Shown: piece by piece, positions 1-7,358 of the stretch
Position numbering within the stretch: the stretch's first letter is position 1
Layout: every line of letters starts with the position of its first letter
Assembly (NCBI GenBank): GCA_023397475.1
Contig: JAEWUD010000047.1
Location: forward strand, 1 to 64,000
DNA from: Bacillota bacterium
GTDB taxonomy: Bacteria > Bacillota > Clostridia > Saccharofermentanales > Saccharofermentanaceae
Reading direction: 5' to 3'
DNA length: 64,000 nt
The notes under the pieces: generated by a model
Told to the model about the DNA's origin: nothing
The model's input: the letters and a program-made list of their open reading frames with translations, nothing else
Databases searched by the model: none
Translations under genes and position numbers: made by a program

Positions 1-26
1 CAACGGACTCTGCGAGTAAATCGACC

Positions 27-61
27 GCATGGCGGCTGTGCACCATTCGCGGCCGCCATGC
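27..61. repeat. Hairpin at the left edge
   Basis: Perfect inverted repeat with 10-bp arms, GCATGGCGGC at 27-36 and GCCGCCATGC at 52-61, around a 15-nt loop. The word ATGCACTATT follows the right arm and recurs about 24 bp later. The size resembles the 75-bp hairpin units elsewhere in the window but it lacks the AAA/TTT next to the loop, so membership in that family is only a guess. It could be the last unit of an array lying left of the window. Confidence 0.5.
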
Positions 62-432
62 ACTATTTGCCCGGAATCGATGCACTATTGTCTGCGGTCA
101 GCGTGCGCTTTTCCGGCGGCATATTCAAACTGGCTGAAGAGGTAGATTGGTCTCCCGCATGGGGAGATGAACCGCCCGAGAACGAACGTGGTACTTATGT
201 AAGAAAAATGCTAGGAACTGCTCCGGCGCTGATCCCCATCTATGGTCACAGATATGTTCCTGCAATCGATCAGAGCATGTCCCCGGTTTTCTCAATACAC
301 GGTATAGATGTGATCTGCTATGGAGAGAACTTGGAGTCCTACCTTGAAATTGAATTTGGTGACAAAAGACAGAGTGATATTTGTTTTGGTTCAGCAAGTA
401 ATGTACCTTTTTGGAGTGGTTTGCTCGGATAA
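58..432 (+). CDS. SMI1/KNR4-like hypothetical protein, probably 5'-truncated
   Basis: This 124-aa frame has the C-terminal features I associate with SMI1/KNR4-like proteins: the LIPIYGHRYVP stretch at about residues 57-67, then PVFSIHG, and a FWSGLLG end. That superfamily is frequent among immunity proteins to polymorphic toxins. The usual N-terminal half is missing. The first 20 or so codons lie in the inverted and direct repeats at 27-95, and no good ribosome binding site precedes the ATG. I infer a gene that lost its 5' end to repeat sequence, or one whose real start lies left of the window. Whether it is expressed is unclear. It leads a run of small immunity-like genes on the same strand. 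Confidence 0.45.
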   Translation: MHYLPGIDALLSAVSVRFSGGIFKLAEEVDWSPAWGDEPPENERGTYVRKMLGTAPALIPIYGHRYVPAIDQSMSPVFSIHGIDVICYGENLESYLEIEFGDKRQSDICFGSASNVPFWSGLLG

Positions 433-627
433 CGTGACTATTCGTCCGAAGATATTATCGGGATTGGCAGGACATATGACATCGCAACATATACGATAAA
501 ACTAATAAATTAATCAACCAAAATTTCTATGAGCGCGAGCTTACTGTATCATTTTATGATTAGTACAACTATGTGGAATTCGACGATCGTACGAGAGAAT
601 TAATCAAAAACAATGGGTGATGAGAGT
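433..627 (+). other. Short intergenic stretch with a frame remnant
   Basis: AT-rich spacer. From about 522 a frame reads FYERELTVSFYD, stop, then a run ending DRTRELIKNNG. DRTREL also occurs in the 485-aa protein encoded at 1419-2876. This may be debris of a related gene, but it is too short to be sure. Confidence 0.25.
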
Positions 628-885
628 ATGAATGAACACAGCAAGAGATTGATAGAAAACGTTCTGCATTCTGTCCACTTATACGAACACAAGCGTATAA
701 GTGAAAGAGAATTGGAGCAAGATATCGAAGGAAACCGCGGTGCCGTGGAAGAGCATTACATTGAGGAGAAACTATTGAGATTTATTATAAAGATTGATGA
801 ATCAATAAATTTATATGATGCTGAAGAGGGAAGGCGTATTCTACTAAAGGAGATACAAACATTCAAGACTAACATCATTCAATAG
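628..885 (+). CDS. Small hypothetical protein, helical
   Basis: An 85-aa acidic protein starting MNEHSKRLIENVL. An ATG also exists at 613, but GGTGATGAG at 616-624 sits at the right distance for 628. The sequence is rich in Glu, Lys, Ile and Leu, with regular heptad-like spacing that suggests an all-alpha cytoplasmic protein. There is no signal peptide or membrane segment. It lies 14 bp before the next gene, so the two are probably co-transcribed. I do not recognise a family. Its position among immunity-like genes suggests an accessory role, which is inference. Confidence 0.55.
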   Translation: MNEHSKRLIENVLHSVHLYEHKRISERELEQDIEGNRGAVEEHYIEEKLLRFIIKIDESINLYDAEEGRRILLKEIQTFKTNIIQ

Positions 886-899
886 AGGATTTATAGAAG

Positions 900-1313
900 A
901 TGAAATGCATTGAATTTGAACAATTCGAGAATCTCGTTATGGAGAAAATCCTTCAAGGAGACACGGAAGAACTGAAGATTCTGCGTGCTCAATACAGACA
1001 TGCCAAAATAACAGATCGGAGATTTTCAGGGGTAGGATTCTTCGCAACATTTCAGGTTGACGAAACATCACCTCAAGCAACAGGAAAATGTACCATTCGT
1101 CTTTCGGATATCCATGCCCAATGTGATGAGTTAGAACATGGAATGGGTTTTGTCTTGCTTGTTACTGACGGCAGGATCGACGAACTTGAGGGGGCGACAT
1201 ATGATGAACCATGGCCGGAACATATATCAAATCTGAAGCTGATATTTCTGCCGATGAATCCTGCGGACTCGAGAGATGTAGATTATTTATCGAGAATTTG
1301 GCACGAGGATTGA
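900..1313 (+). CDS. Hypothetical protein with LEGxxYxEPWP motif
   Basis: A 137-aa soluble protein starting MKCIEFEQFE, with a weak AGGATTTATAGAAG leader. The middle (GVGFFATFQV, then GMGFVLLVTDGRIDELEG) and the motif LEGATYDEPWPE near residues 98-109 resemble a group of small cytoplasmic Firmicutes proteins often found beside SMI1-like and Imm genes. I infer an immunity-type protein but see no catalytic motif. It follows the 85-aa gene closely and precedes an Imm26-like gene. No signal peptide is present. Confidence 0.55.
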   Translation: MKCIEFEQFENLVMEKILQGDTEELKILRAQYRHAKITDRRFSGVGFFATFQVDETSPQATGKCTIRLSDIHAQCDELEHGMGFVLLVTDGRIDELEGATYDEPWPEHISNLKLIFLPMNPADSRDVDYLSRIWHED

Positions 1314-1418
1314 GCAAGATGACCGAATCTCGTAAGAGGCGTGTTTAATTATGAAGGGAGTTCTCGTTGAAGTTGAAAAGCTTTTCGATGGGAAATAACG
1401 AGAAATGCGAGGGGAAAG

Positions 1419-2876
1419 ATGCTAGCTGTCGGAGATGTATATTGCTACTACATTCGCGAATTAGATCAATATAGTGCTTGTCAGATTCTTGATATTGAAG
1501 GAGAAAGGATTAGTAACGTTGTATTGGACTTATTAAAAAAAGCACCGATAAACTTGAATGATCTGAATAAAATTCGACCACTTGCTCACGGAGAATATTA
1601 TTATCATCAAAACAACTCAGTACACAATATGCCGACATCATATATTTATGTTGGAAATGTTAATCCGATCCTTACTGTGCCAACTGACTTGAATTCGCGC
1701 CAATGGCCGGACGGGATTGAACACATTGAAATGAAAGAATGGAATGAGATTCCAGAAGAAGAATCTGAGGCGTTTGAGAAGTATGCTTATGACCAAAATC
1801 CGGTCGTTATCGGATCAAGAACATATCCAAGAAACCATCGTCACATCGATGATGAGCTTCTAGCCGAGATTAAAGATTATTCAGAATTGGATGCCTTTCC
1901 ATGCTTGGAAGGCGTCTATATTCATCGGTATTATGAGGGGCTATTCTCTTACCTGAAAAAAAGACATTTGGTTAGAGAGATGTATATGATGAACCATAGT
2001 CCAACTTGCCTTGACTTAAGGGATTCTTGCTTTATACAGGTGGGCTTGAACATAACAGGAATCCATACATTATTTTTAAATGATCGAACAAGGGAATTAG
2101 TAATTACAGGTAAAGCAGAGCCGGACTTCAAAATTGTAGAAAAGAATAACGGAGCCAGAACATATATTAATTATTGTGTCAAAAGCAACAAAATATCTAG
2201 TTATGGCCTTCGTGAGATAAAAGACTTGACATTGCATGATTTTCACGAATTGGATGCCCTCGTTCTTGCAGCAGAATTCCCTAATTTGCGTAGACTTTTT
2301 CTTAAAGGAAGCCCGGGAATCGTTCGAAATCTTGGTCAGCTCTGTAAAATATCTTTGCTGGAAGACATTAATATTATCGATGTGTTTGGATTTACATCAG
2401 ATGAGATAGCTCCTTTTCTCGAGCTCAGGAGTCTTTTTCGCTTTTGGATGAGCAATGTTCCTGAAGAGCCCGGGAAATATGCCCGGAAGGCATTCAAGAA
2501 CAAGGTGAAGAATCTACTAATTTCGAAGCTTCGCAACCCGGAATGGATCATCGAGAACGCGAGCAATCCGTTTATTAGCTGGGACGGGGATGAGGGTGTG
2601 CCGGCAGCCGCATATAAGAAAGCCTGTCTCATCTATAAGGATCTCAAGAAAAAGGTTCTCGCTGCCACTGACAGAGAGGGCATTCTTCTTGCCGTTAGGA
2701 ACTATACCGAGGCACTTAATCAGCTCGATAAGAGATTCAAGAACTTCATCGAGACGACGCAGGCGGAGGACCTCTTCCAGGTTGTAGAAAATCTGTATGA
2801 AGAGAAACTTGCGGGGAAAGATATCGTCTCGATCGAAGATGTCCGTCAGGTCATGGAGGAGAATCGGAAGTGGTGA
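1419..2876 (+). CDS. Imm26-like N-terminus plus leucine-rich-repeat-like protein
   Basis: A 485-aa soluble protein with ribosome binding site GAGGGGAAAG before ATG 1419. Residues 1-110 (GDVYCYYIRELDQYSACQIL) resemble the immunity protein 26 fold, which opens with a GDVF-type strand and a GQIL-like strand. Residues about 265-340 carry leucine-rich segments (LDALVLAAEFPNLRRLFLKG). The C-terminal third (about 380-485) is helical, with the FKNFIETTQAEDLF region common to related proteins. Its role as an immunity protein to a contact-dependent or polymorphic toxin is inference; no toxin gene is visible here. A TGA at 2874-2876 ends it, consistent with relatives that end shortly after this helix. 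Confidence 0.6.
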   Translation: MLAVGDVYCYYIRELDQYSACQILDIEGERISNVVLDLLKKAPINLNDLNKIRPLAHGEYYYHQNNSVHNMPTSYIYVGNVNPILTVPTDLNSRQWPDGIEHIEMKEWNEIPEEESEAFEKYAYDQNPVVIGSRTYPRNHRHIDDELLAEIKDYSELDAFPCLEGVYIHRYYEGLFSYLKKRHLVREMYMMNHSPTCLDLRDSCFIQVGLNITGIHTLFLNDRTRELVITGKAEPDFKIVEKNNGARTYINYCVKSNKISSYGLREIKDLTLHDFHELDALVLAAEFPNLRRLFLKGSPGIVRNLGQLCKISLLEDINIIDVFGFTSDEIAPFLELRSLFRFWMSNVPEEPGKYARKAFKNKVKNLLISKLRNPEWIIENASNPFISWDGDEGVPAAAYKKACLIYKDLKKKVLAATDREGILLAVRNYTEALNQLDKRFKNFIETTQAEDLFQVVENLYEEKLAGKDIVSIEDVRQVMEENRKW

Positions 2877-3015
2877 GATTTTCGTTGACAAAGACCGATT
2901 AATTACATATTCGTTAAATGGAATGAACCCGGCCACCGGAATGATGATGACAGTGCTGGATTGTGCCATAGTGGGCGGGCGCGTGTTGCTCATGTTACAA
3001 TACGATGAGAAATGA
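2877..3015 (+). other. Open frame remnant before the Fic gene
   Basis: Directly after the preceding stop, another frame reads EIFVDKDRLITYSLNG and continues to LLMLQYDEK, ending at 3015. It has no start codon with a convincing ribosome binding site. The composition looks protein-like (balanced, no stops). It may be the 3' end of a degraded gene or a short peptide starting at ATG 2923. I see no known family. Confidence 0.3.
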
Positions 3016-3029
3016 ATGGGAGGAATCTT

Positions 3030-3671
3030 ATGAATCGTGAAGAGAATCTATTTTTAGCGAGAAAGCTATTTGTAGAACTTGTTTATAATGCGGCTTACGT
3101 CGAGGGATGTAACGTTACTTTTCCGCAAACGCAAACGATTCTCGATGGAGCCGTCGTTTCTAATGTTGCGGTTAGCGACATTCAAACCGTACTTAATCTT
3201 CGCGACGGATGGAAGTTCGTGATAAATCATATAGACGATTCACTGGATCTGGACTTCATTTGCAAGGTGAATGAGTATGTTTCAAGAAACGAGAGCCTTG
3301 ATTGGGGTGTTCTCCGAACGGGATCCGTTGGCATCAGCGGGACAGACTTTAAGCCTGCCGTTCCTGATAGAGATGCAGTCTTACAAGATCTTGGTGAACG
3401 AATGAATATTGAGGATCCAATCGATCGTGCTTTGAGCCTTTTTTGTTACGCTGTGAGAAATCAATTATTCTGGGATGGGAATAAGAGGACAGCGACAATG
3501 ATCGCCAATAAAGTCCTAATCCAGCACGGCCGGGGTCTGTTAACGATTGATTCCAAAAATGCAGAGGAATTTAATCAAACGCTTCTCCATTATTACGATA
3601 CCGATGACAATGGACCATTGCTCAGTTGTCTTACAAAGTGCATTAAGAGTCTGGAGCGCAACGCTACATAA
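3030..3671 (+). CDS. Fic-domain protein with substituted catalytic His
   Basis: A 213-aa Fic/DOC-fold protein. ATG 3030 is chosen over 3012 because GGGAGGA at 3019-3025 lies just upstream. Residues 145-153 read QLFWDGNKR. This is the Fic core HxFx(D/E)GNxR, but the His that deprotonates the target hydroxyl is Gln here, so classical AMP transfer is doubtful. Residues 21-26 (AAYVEG) sit where the inhibitory helix motif (S/T)xxxE(G/N) is expected, with E25 kept and Ser/Thr replaced by Ala. Similar QxFxDGNKR Fic proteins are common in Firmicutes. No antitoxin partner is recognised. It stands alone at the end of the immunity-like run. Confidence 0.8.
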   Translation: MNREENLFLARKLFVELVYNAAYVEGCNVTFPQTQTILDGAVVSNVAVSDIQTVLNLRDGWKFVINHIDDSLDLDFICKVNEYVSRNESLDWGVLRTGSVGISGTDFKPAVPDRDAVLQDLGERMNIEDPIDRALSLFCYAVRNQLFWDGNKRTATMIANKVLIQHGRGLLTIDSKNAEEFNQTLLHYYDTDDNGPLLSCLTKCIKSLERNAT

Positions 3672-3753
3672 AAAATGTTGGGAAATATCACTATGAGTTC
3701 TGTAATATAACCATCGAGGTCAATTAGAAATTCATAAACTGGAGTCAGTCAGA

Positions 3754-4643
3754 ATGAAAAAGAACATCATCAGGGTAATTCTTCTTCTTGCCGCGATTCC
3801 GCTTGTTTAGGCGGGATTTTTCTCGTAATATTTGCTAACGAACTGCGAAGCCTGGCTTTTTTTCGAGAGGTGGACGCGTATGGCATGTACCAGATGACCT
3901 ATTAAGGGGACTATGGATTTGACGAGTTTCTCAAGGTCGGCGCAGGGTCGGACGAGGAGATCGAGGCGTTTGTAACAAATCGATTGTTGAAAGGGATGCC
4001 GATTGATTTGGCGGTGACGTCGGGAGGATGCTCCGCGTTTGTGGTGCCGGGAGAGAACGGCGAGATTCTTTTCGGGAGAAATTTCGACTTCGGATATTCG
4101 CCGTCGATGCAGGTGTTCACGGATCCGGACAACGGATACGCTTCGGTCTCGACGGTGAACCTCTCGTTTCTGCGTTACGACGCGGAGAACTTGCCGGAGG
4201 GGATGACGGTCGACGAAGCCGTCGAGTTGCTCGAGAAGTATAATGTGTACTTTTCGGGCGGATTCTACTGCCATTATCTGATCGGGGATTCCAGCGGCCG
4301 ATCGGTCATCGTCGAATATTATGACGGCGAAATGCAGGTGATTGAAGCCGACACGACGTACCAGGCCGTGACGAACTTCATCGCGTACAATGGTCTGAAC
4401 AATGGGCTGGGCGGCGATGAGTTCGAGCGATATGACAGAGTTCTGCAGGTCAACATGGAGAATAACGGCGTGCTGAACGAGTCGCAGGCGGTGCAATTAC
4501 TGGCGGATGTCGGCATCCGAAATGAGAAAGAAGACTATCTGCAGTGGTCCGTCGTCTATAACCTGACAAGCGGCGACAATATCCTTTTCGCCCATCGAAA
4601 CACGGAGAATCTTCTGCACTCGAGGTTGGAGATGACTTCCTGA
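3754..4643 (+). pseudogene. Broken linear amide C-N hydrolase (choloylglycine hydrolase-like)
   Basis: The 5' end reads as a signal peptide (MKKNIIRVILLLAAIPLV) and stops at TAG 3808. The homologous frame resumes two bases on (GIFLVIFANELRSLAFFREVDAYGMYQMTY), is cut again by TAA at about 3903, and then runs open to 4643. The open part contains TSGGCSAFVV, whose Cys is the expected N-terminal nucleophile of this Ntn-hydrolase family, then GRNFDF and later YLIGDSSGRSVIVEY. The intact gene would have been an exported amidase of about 295 residues. One frameshift plus one in-frame stop make it a pseudogene. The stretch from 3984 could still be translated from an internal ATG. Confidence 0.75.
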
Positions 4644-4746
4644 TAGGAGGGGCTTGGATGCTCGTTTCCTTCAAAAAACGCTTGACGATTTCTCGTGCCT
4701 AGCGTTCTTCTGACATTCATTCGTCATTCAGTAGTATTCTCTCTGC

Positions 4747-4812
4747 TTAGCACCAGTAAATCTGTGCGACCTCGGTCACAACGTCACCTTCGACCGTAAT
4801 CCGGAAAACGAG
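4747..4812 (-). pseudogene. 3' stub of a paralogue of the lipoprotein at 6001
   Basis: Read on the minus strand this gives LVFRITVEGDVVTEVAQIYWC and a stop. It matches the last 21 residues of the lipoprotein encoded at 6001-6741 (LFYWVTVEDDVVTEVKQVYWC). Nothing homologous continues upstream, where array A begins. I infer that a second copy of the lipoprotein gene once stood here and that all but its 3' end was lost. Confidence 0.75.
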
Positions 4813-4922
4813 CCATCTATTTCAGCCACATCAGTGTATGCACCAAATCTTGCTCGCACAACTAAATCTGCCTATCGACAATGGAGAGCAACAGATGCGT
4901 ATCGTCCTGCCGGAGGGACGAC

Positions 4923-5190
4923 GTACCGACGAAAACGTCGTCAGCGACCCGTTTCGTCGGTGCATCAGCGAGTTTCAACACGCGCCGGAGAGGCGGCGCA
5001 CCGACGAAATCGACATCAGCGGCCCGTTTCGTCGGTGCATCAACGAGTTTCAACACGCGCCGGAGGGGAGATGCACCGACGAAAACGTCATCAGCGACCC
5101 GTTTCGTCGGTGCATCAGCGAATTTCAACACGCGTCGGGAAGCTGACGAACCTACTCAACCGCGCTCAACGGACGTTTTAGTAGGTTCGT
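4923..5190. repeat. Array A: 75-bp tandem hairpin units
   Basis: Four units spaced exactly 75 bp. Units 1-3 have left arms ending at 4934, 5009 and 5084 (GCACCGACGAAA, first copy GTACCGACGAAA) and right arms TTTCGTCGGTGC at 4952, 5027 and 5102, each with a 17-nt loop. The linker is CATCAGCGAGTTTCAACACG followed by a GC-rich stretch. Unit 4 (5146-5190) keeps the register but has arms ACGAACCTACT and AGTAGGTTCGT, which is the arm sequence of array B. Open frames across the array in several phases are by-products of the repeat. Confidence 0.9.
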
Positions 5191-5262
5191 GCATGAAAAG
5201 CCCCGCGTAAAGGGTCGGCGAAACCTCATTGGCTAGCGACAAATATCGAATGGAGGTTAAAC

Positions 5263-5766
5263 ATGAAGGTCAATGAGTCGGCTACAACCTACTACGATAG
5301 TTATGAGACTTTGTACGAGAACGAAGTTGAGGCCTTCTTGACGGCGGCAGAATCGGGGGACGAAGAGACACTAATTAAGTTTTTCACGGCATCGCGAAGA
5401 GAGGATCCGGAACTTCGCCGGCAAATCTCGGAGCTTATTGCGGAGTTCCCGGGGCCGGTTGATTCAAGAGAGGAAGCGTTTTTCCCGTCGAAGTCCAGTA
5501 ATTGGGACGAAGGTTTCGAAAACATGAAATGTGACAGTACCTTCTATTTTGTTTCGCGCGGTGTGCATTATTATGTAGACCTAACTTGTACGATTGTAAG
5601 AGATCGGAATTACGAGGAGGCCGGCATCACGTACGTTGCACTGTGGTCAGCGGAGGCATTCAGCGAGAAAGATCGCGATCATCCGGAACACGACGGGGTT
5701 TATGCGTTCCTTGAGACTGAGGAAGCGAATCAAAGAACATATTGTACGTATCCGTCCGGGACGTGA
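5263..5766 (+). CDS. DUF5104-like protein
   Basis: A 167-aa protein with ribosome binding site GGAGG at 5251-5255. The layout resembles DUF5104 domains: an N-terminal helix ending in SGDEETLIKFFTASRRE, then ELRRQISELIAEFPG, then alternating strands (FYFVSRGVHYYVDLTCTIV and YVALWSAEAF). Members are usually lipoproteins, but here the first residues (MKVNESATTYYDSYETLYEN) show no signal peptide. The protein may therefore be cytoplasmic, or a 5' part was lost to array A, which ends about 70 bp upstream. The function of the family is not known to me. It stands alone on the plus strand. Confidence 0.55.
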   Translation: MKVNESATTYYDSYETLYENEVEAFLTAAESGDEETLIKFFTASRREDPELRRQISELIAEFPGPVDSREEAFFPSKSSNWDEGFENMKCDSTFYFVSRGVHYYVDLTCTIVRDRNYEEAGITYVALWSAEAFSEKDRDHPEHDGVYAFLETEEANQRTYCTYPSGT

Positions 5767-5942
5767 GAATGTTGAGTAAGCGGGATTTCGCCTCGAATCG
5801 GGGCGCTGAGACTAACAACGGCTTTATACATAAATTCTCATTCTTTATACTACAAGGTGAATCAGAGTTGGAATTTAGAGATTATATAAAGACTGACTAT
5901 CTGCAAGAGAGATCTTCCGAGACTAATTTATTTCAAATAAAA

Positions 5943-5969
5943 AACGCCAAACGTTTTGCGCTCGGCGTT
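5943..5969 (-). terminator. Terminator of the lipoprotein gene
   Basis: AACGCC at 5943-5948 pairs with GGCGTT at 5964-5969. On the minus strand the stem is followed by TTTTTTATTT. On the plus strand CTTTT follows, so it may work both ways, also ending the DUF5104-like transcript. Confidence 0.75.
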
Positions 5970-6000
5970 CTTTTCGTGCATTATAGGTGATCATTCTCAC

Positions 6001-6741
6001 TCAGCACCAGTAAACCTGTTTGACCTCGGTCACGACGTCATCCTCGACGGTTACCCAGTAGAAGAGGCCTTTCATGACGTAGGAGATGCCGTCCGGATCG
6101 ACCTTTTCGAGCTCATAGAGCGCGACAAAGTCCTCGTAGGAGATTGATTCGGAATCCGGCCAAGTTGCTGTCTGGGAACCGTCGGCGTAATGGATGGCCT
6201 CGAGTGGGGTTACAACCAGATCGACGGTGCGCAGTTGCGGGTTGATATTCTTCATGAAGAACTCGCCGTCCATGTAGTTGTTGACCTCTTCTTCGGCCTC
6301 GGCCGGCGTATAGCCTTCGTTGTTGACGAGCCAGTCGATCGCGTCCTGGCCGGTCAGCATGTCGAAATAATCGAACTTCGCCAGGCCTGTCTCGGGATCA
6401 AATGACTTCATTATCGCGTAGCTCGAATACATCGTCGCCGTATTCACGACGGGAGGGCGGGTGGTCTCGGAAGGTTCGGTGGGGGTCGGGGCGGCTGTGG
6501 TCGCCGCGACTGTTGTCTCGACGGCAATAGTTGCGTCTGCAGTGGTGGACTCTGCCGTTGTCGGTTCCTCCGTAGTATCCGTGGTCTCTTCCTCGGCGGC
6601 CGTTTCTGGCGCTGAGGTCGTGGATTCGTTAGCTACATAATAGAACTGACAACCAGTCGCGGCGAAAAAAAGTGCAGTACACAGGGAAATTGTTAGGATG
6701 ATCTTCCGAATGGTCCGGTGATGAAGTACGTTCTTGCTCAT
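6001..6741 (-). CDS. Lipoprotein with Thr/Glu-rich linker
   Basis: A 246-aa exported protein. ATG 6741 is preferred to 6774 because AGAGGTGA lies just upstream of it. Residues about 10-30 form a signal peptide ending in AATGC, a lipobox, so it is predicted to be a membrane-anchored lipoprotein. Residues about 40-100 are a Thr/Glu/Ala-rich spacer typical of surface lipoproteins in this genome (compare PstS and the TPR protein). The C-terminal domain (about 100-246) has alternating strands and helices, ending DVVTEVKQVYWC. I do not recognise the domain. A 3' fragment of a paralogue lies at 4747-4812. It is monocistronic between a TATAAT and a terminator. Confidence 0.7.
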   Translation of the reverse strand: MSKNVLHHRTIRKIILTISLCTALFFAATGCQFYYVANESTTSAPETAAEEETTDTTEEPTTAESTTADATIAVETTVAATTAAPTPTEPSETTRPPVVNTATMYSSYAIMKSFDPETGLAKFDYFDMLTGQDAIDWLVNNEGYTPAEAEEEVNNYMDGEFFMKNINPQLRTVDLVVTPLEAIHYADGSQTATWPDSESISYEDFVALYELEKVDPDGISYVMKGLFYWVTVEDDVVTEVKQVYWC

Positions 6742-6774
6742 CGGCTCACCTCTTCTCAAATTGATGGCACTCAT

Positions 6775-6780
6775 ATTATA
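6775..6780 (-). promoter_or_regulatory. -10 box of the lipoprotein gene
   Basis: TATAAT on the minus strand, 34 bp before the ATG. No good -35 is seen at 16-18 bp. Confidence 0.5.
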
Positions 6781-7240
6781 TCATGATTGCTTGAGGGTGG
6801 ATGAATATCCTGAGATCTTCGAGTTGGAGGCGACATGATTGATACGGGTAGAGGTCAAAAATTTGACAGCAAGTTGAATAAAAAAAAAGTCCTTATTATG
6901 GGGGAGGTCGCGCCGCGACTCCGATAAAATTGGAGATTCTTTTCGCAAACTCCCTGAAGCAGTATATATTCATGAGGTCAGTTGGTTATTCGTTGTAATC
7001 AATGACAAGCAAACGCCTCGAGGTCTACCCAGAACGAGATTGTCCGGAATTATAGGTACGCGCCGAACCGGCGCGATTTTTTCGACATCAATACAGTTCC
7101 GCTAGAGTGTTCGCGCGCCATACTCTATGAGGAAATTTCCATACCACCCCACTCCGACGCATATGAAGGCAGGGGATTCGGAACTTGCAAACATTGTGTA
7201 AAATGAACAAGGAAAGGGCTCGTTTTCGTGTCAATTTTTT
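6781..7240. other. Gene-free stretch before gap
   Basis: No plausible coding frame. It holds a hairpin (GTCGC at 6907-6911 with GCGAC at 6915-6919, flanked by GGA/TCC), a lone copy of ATCAATGACAA at 6998-7008 that matches the linker of arrays B and C, and the terminator at 7059-7082. No convincing promoter was found for a transcript ending there. Confidence 0.4.
7059..7082 (+). terminator. Orphan terminator upstream of gap
   Basis: CGCGCCG and CGGCGCG pair across an AA loop, followed by ATTTTTT. No gene lies upstream on the plus strand for more than 1 kb, so it may end a small RNA or an attenuated leader. Confidence 0.7.
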
Positions 7241-7261
7241 GTGTCGTTTGAGAATCAAAGG

Positions 7262-7290
7262 TTGTATTAGACGGGTATTTGCGGTAAAAT
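7262..7290 (+). promoter_or_regulatory. gap promoter
   Basis: TTGTAT at 7262-7267 and TAAAAT at 7285-7290 with 17 bp between, about 70 bp before the gap ATG. Fits a vegetative sigma factor. Confidence 0.7.
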
Positions 7291-7358
7291 CTTTGTGGTG
7301 CAAAGTGCACACGTAGTAAATCTAACCCTGCATAAGGGAATATTTGGGAGGAACAAAT

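Noticed and set aside
3807..4496. 229-codon frame opposite the hydrolase pseudogene
   Set aside because: Arg/His-rich shadow without start signal; the plus strand keeps family motifs.
4923..5190. Integron attC sites
   Set aside because: Hairpin arrays fit in outline, but there are no gene cassettes between units, no integrase, and no RYYYAAC/GTTRRRY cores.
4834..5210. Several overlapping reading frames of 80-115 codons on both strands
   Set aside because: They are made by the 75-bp repeat (a multiple of three, so frames stay open) and have repetitive Arg/Thr-rich products.
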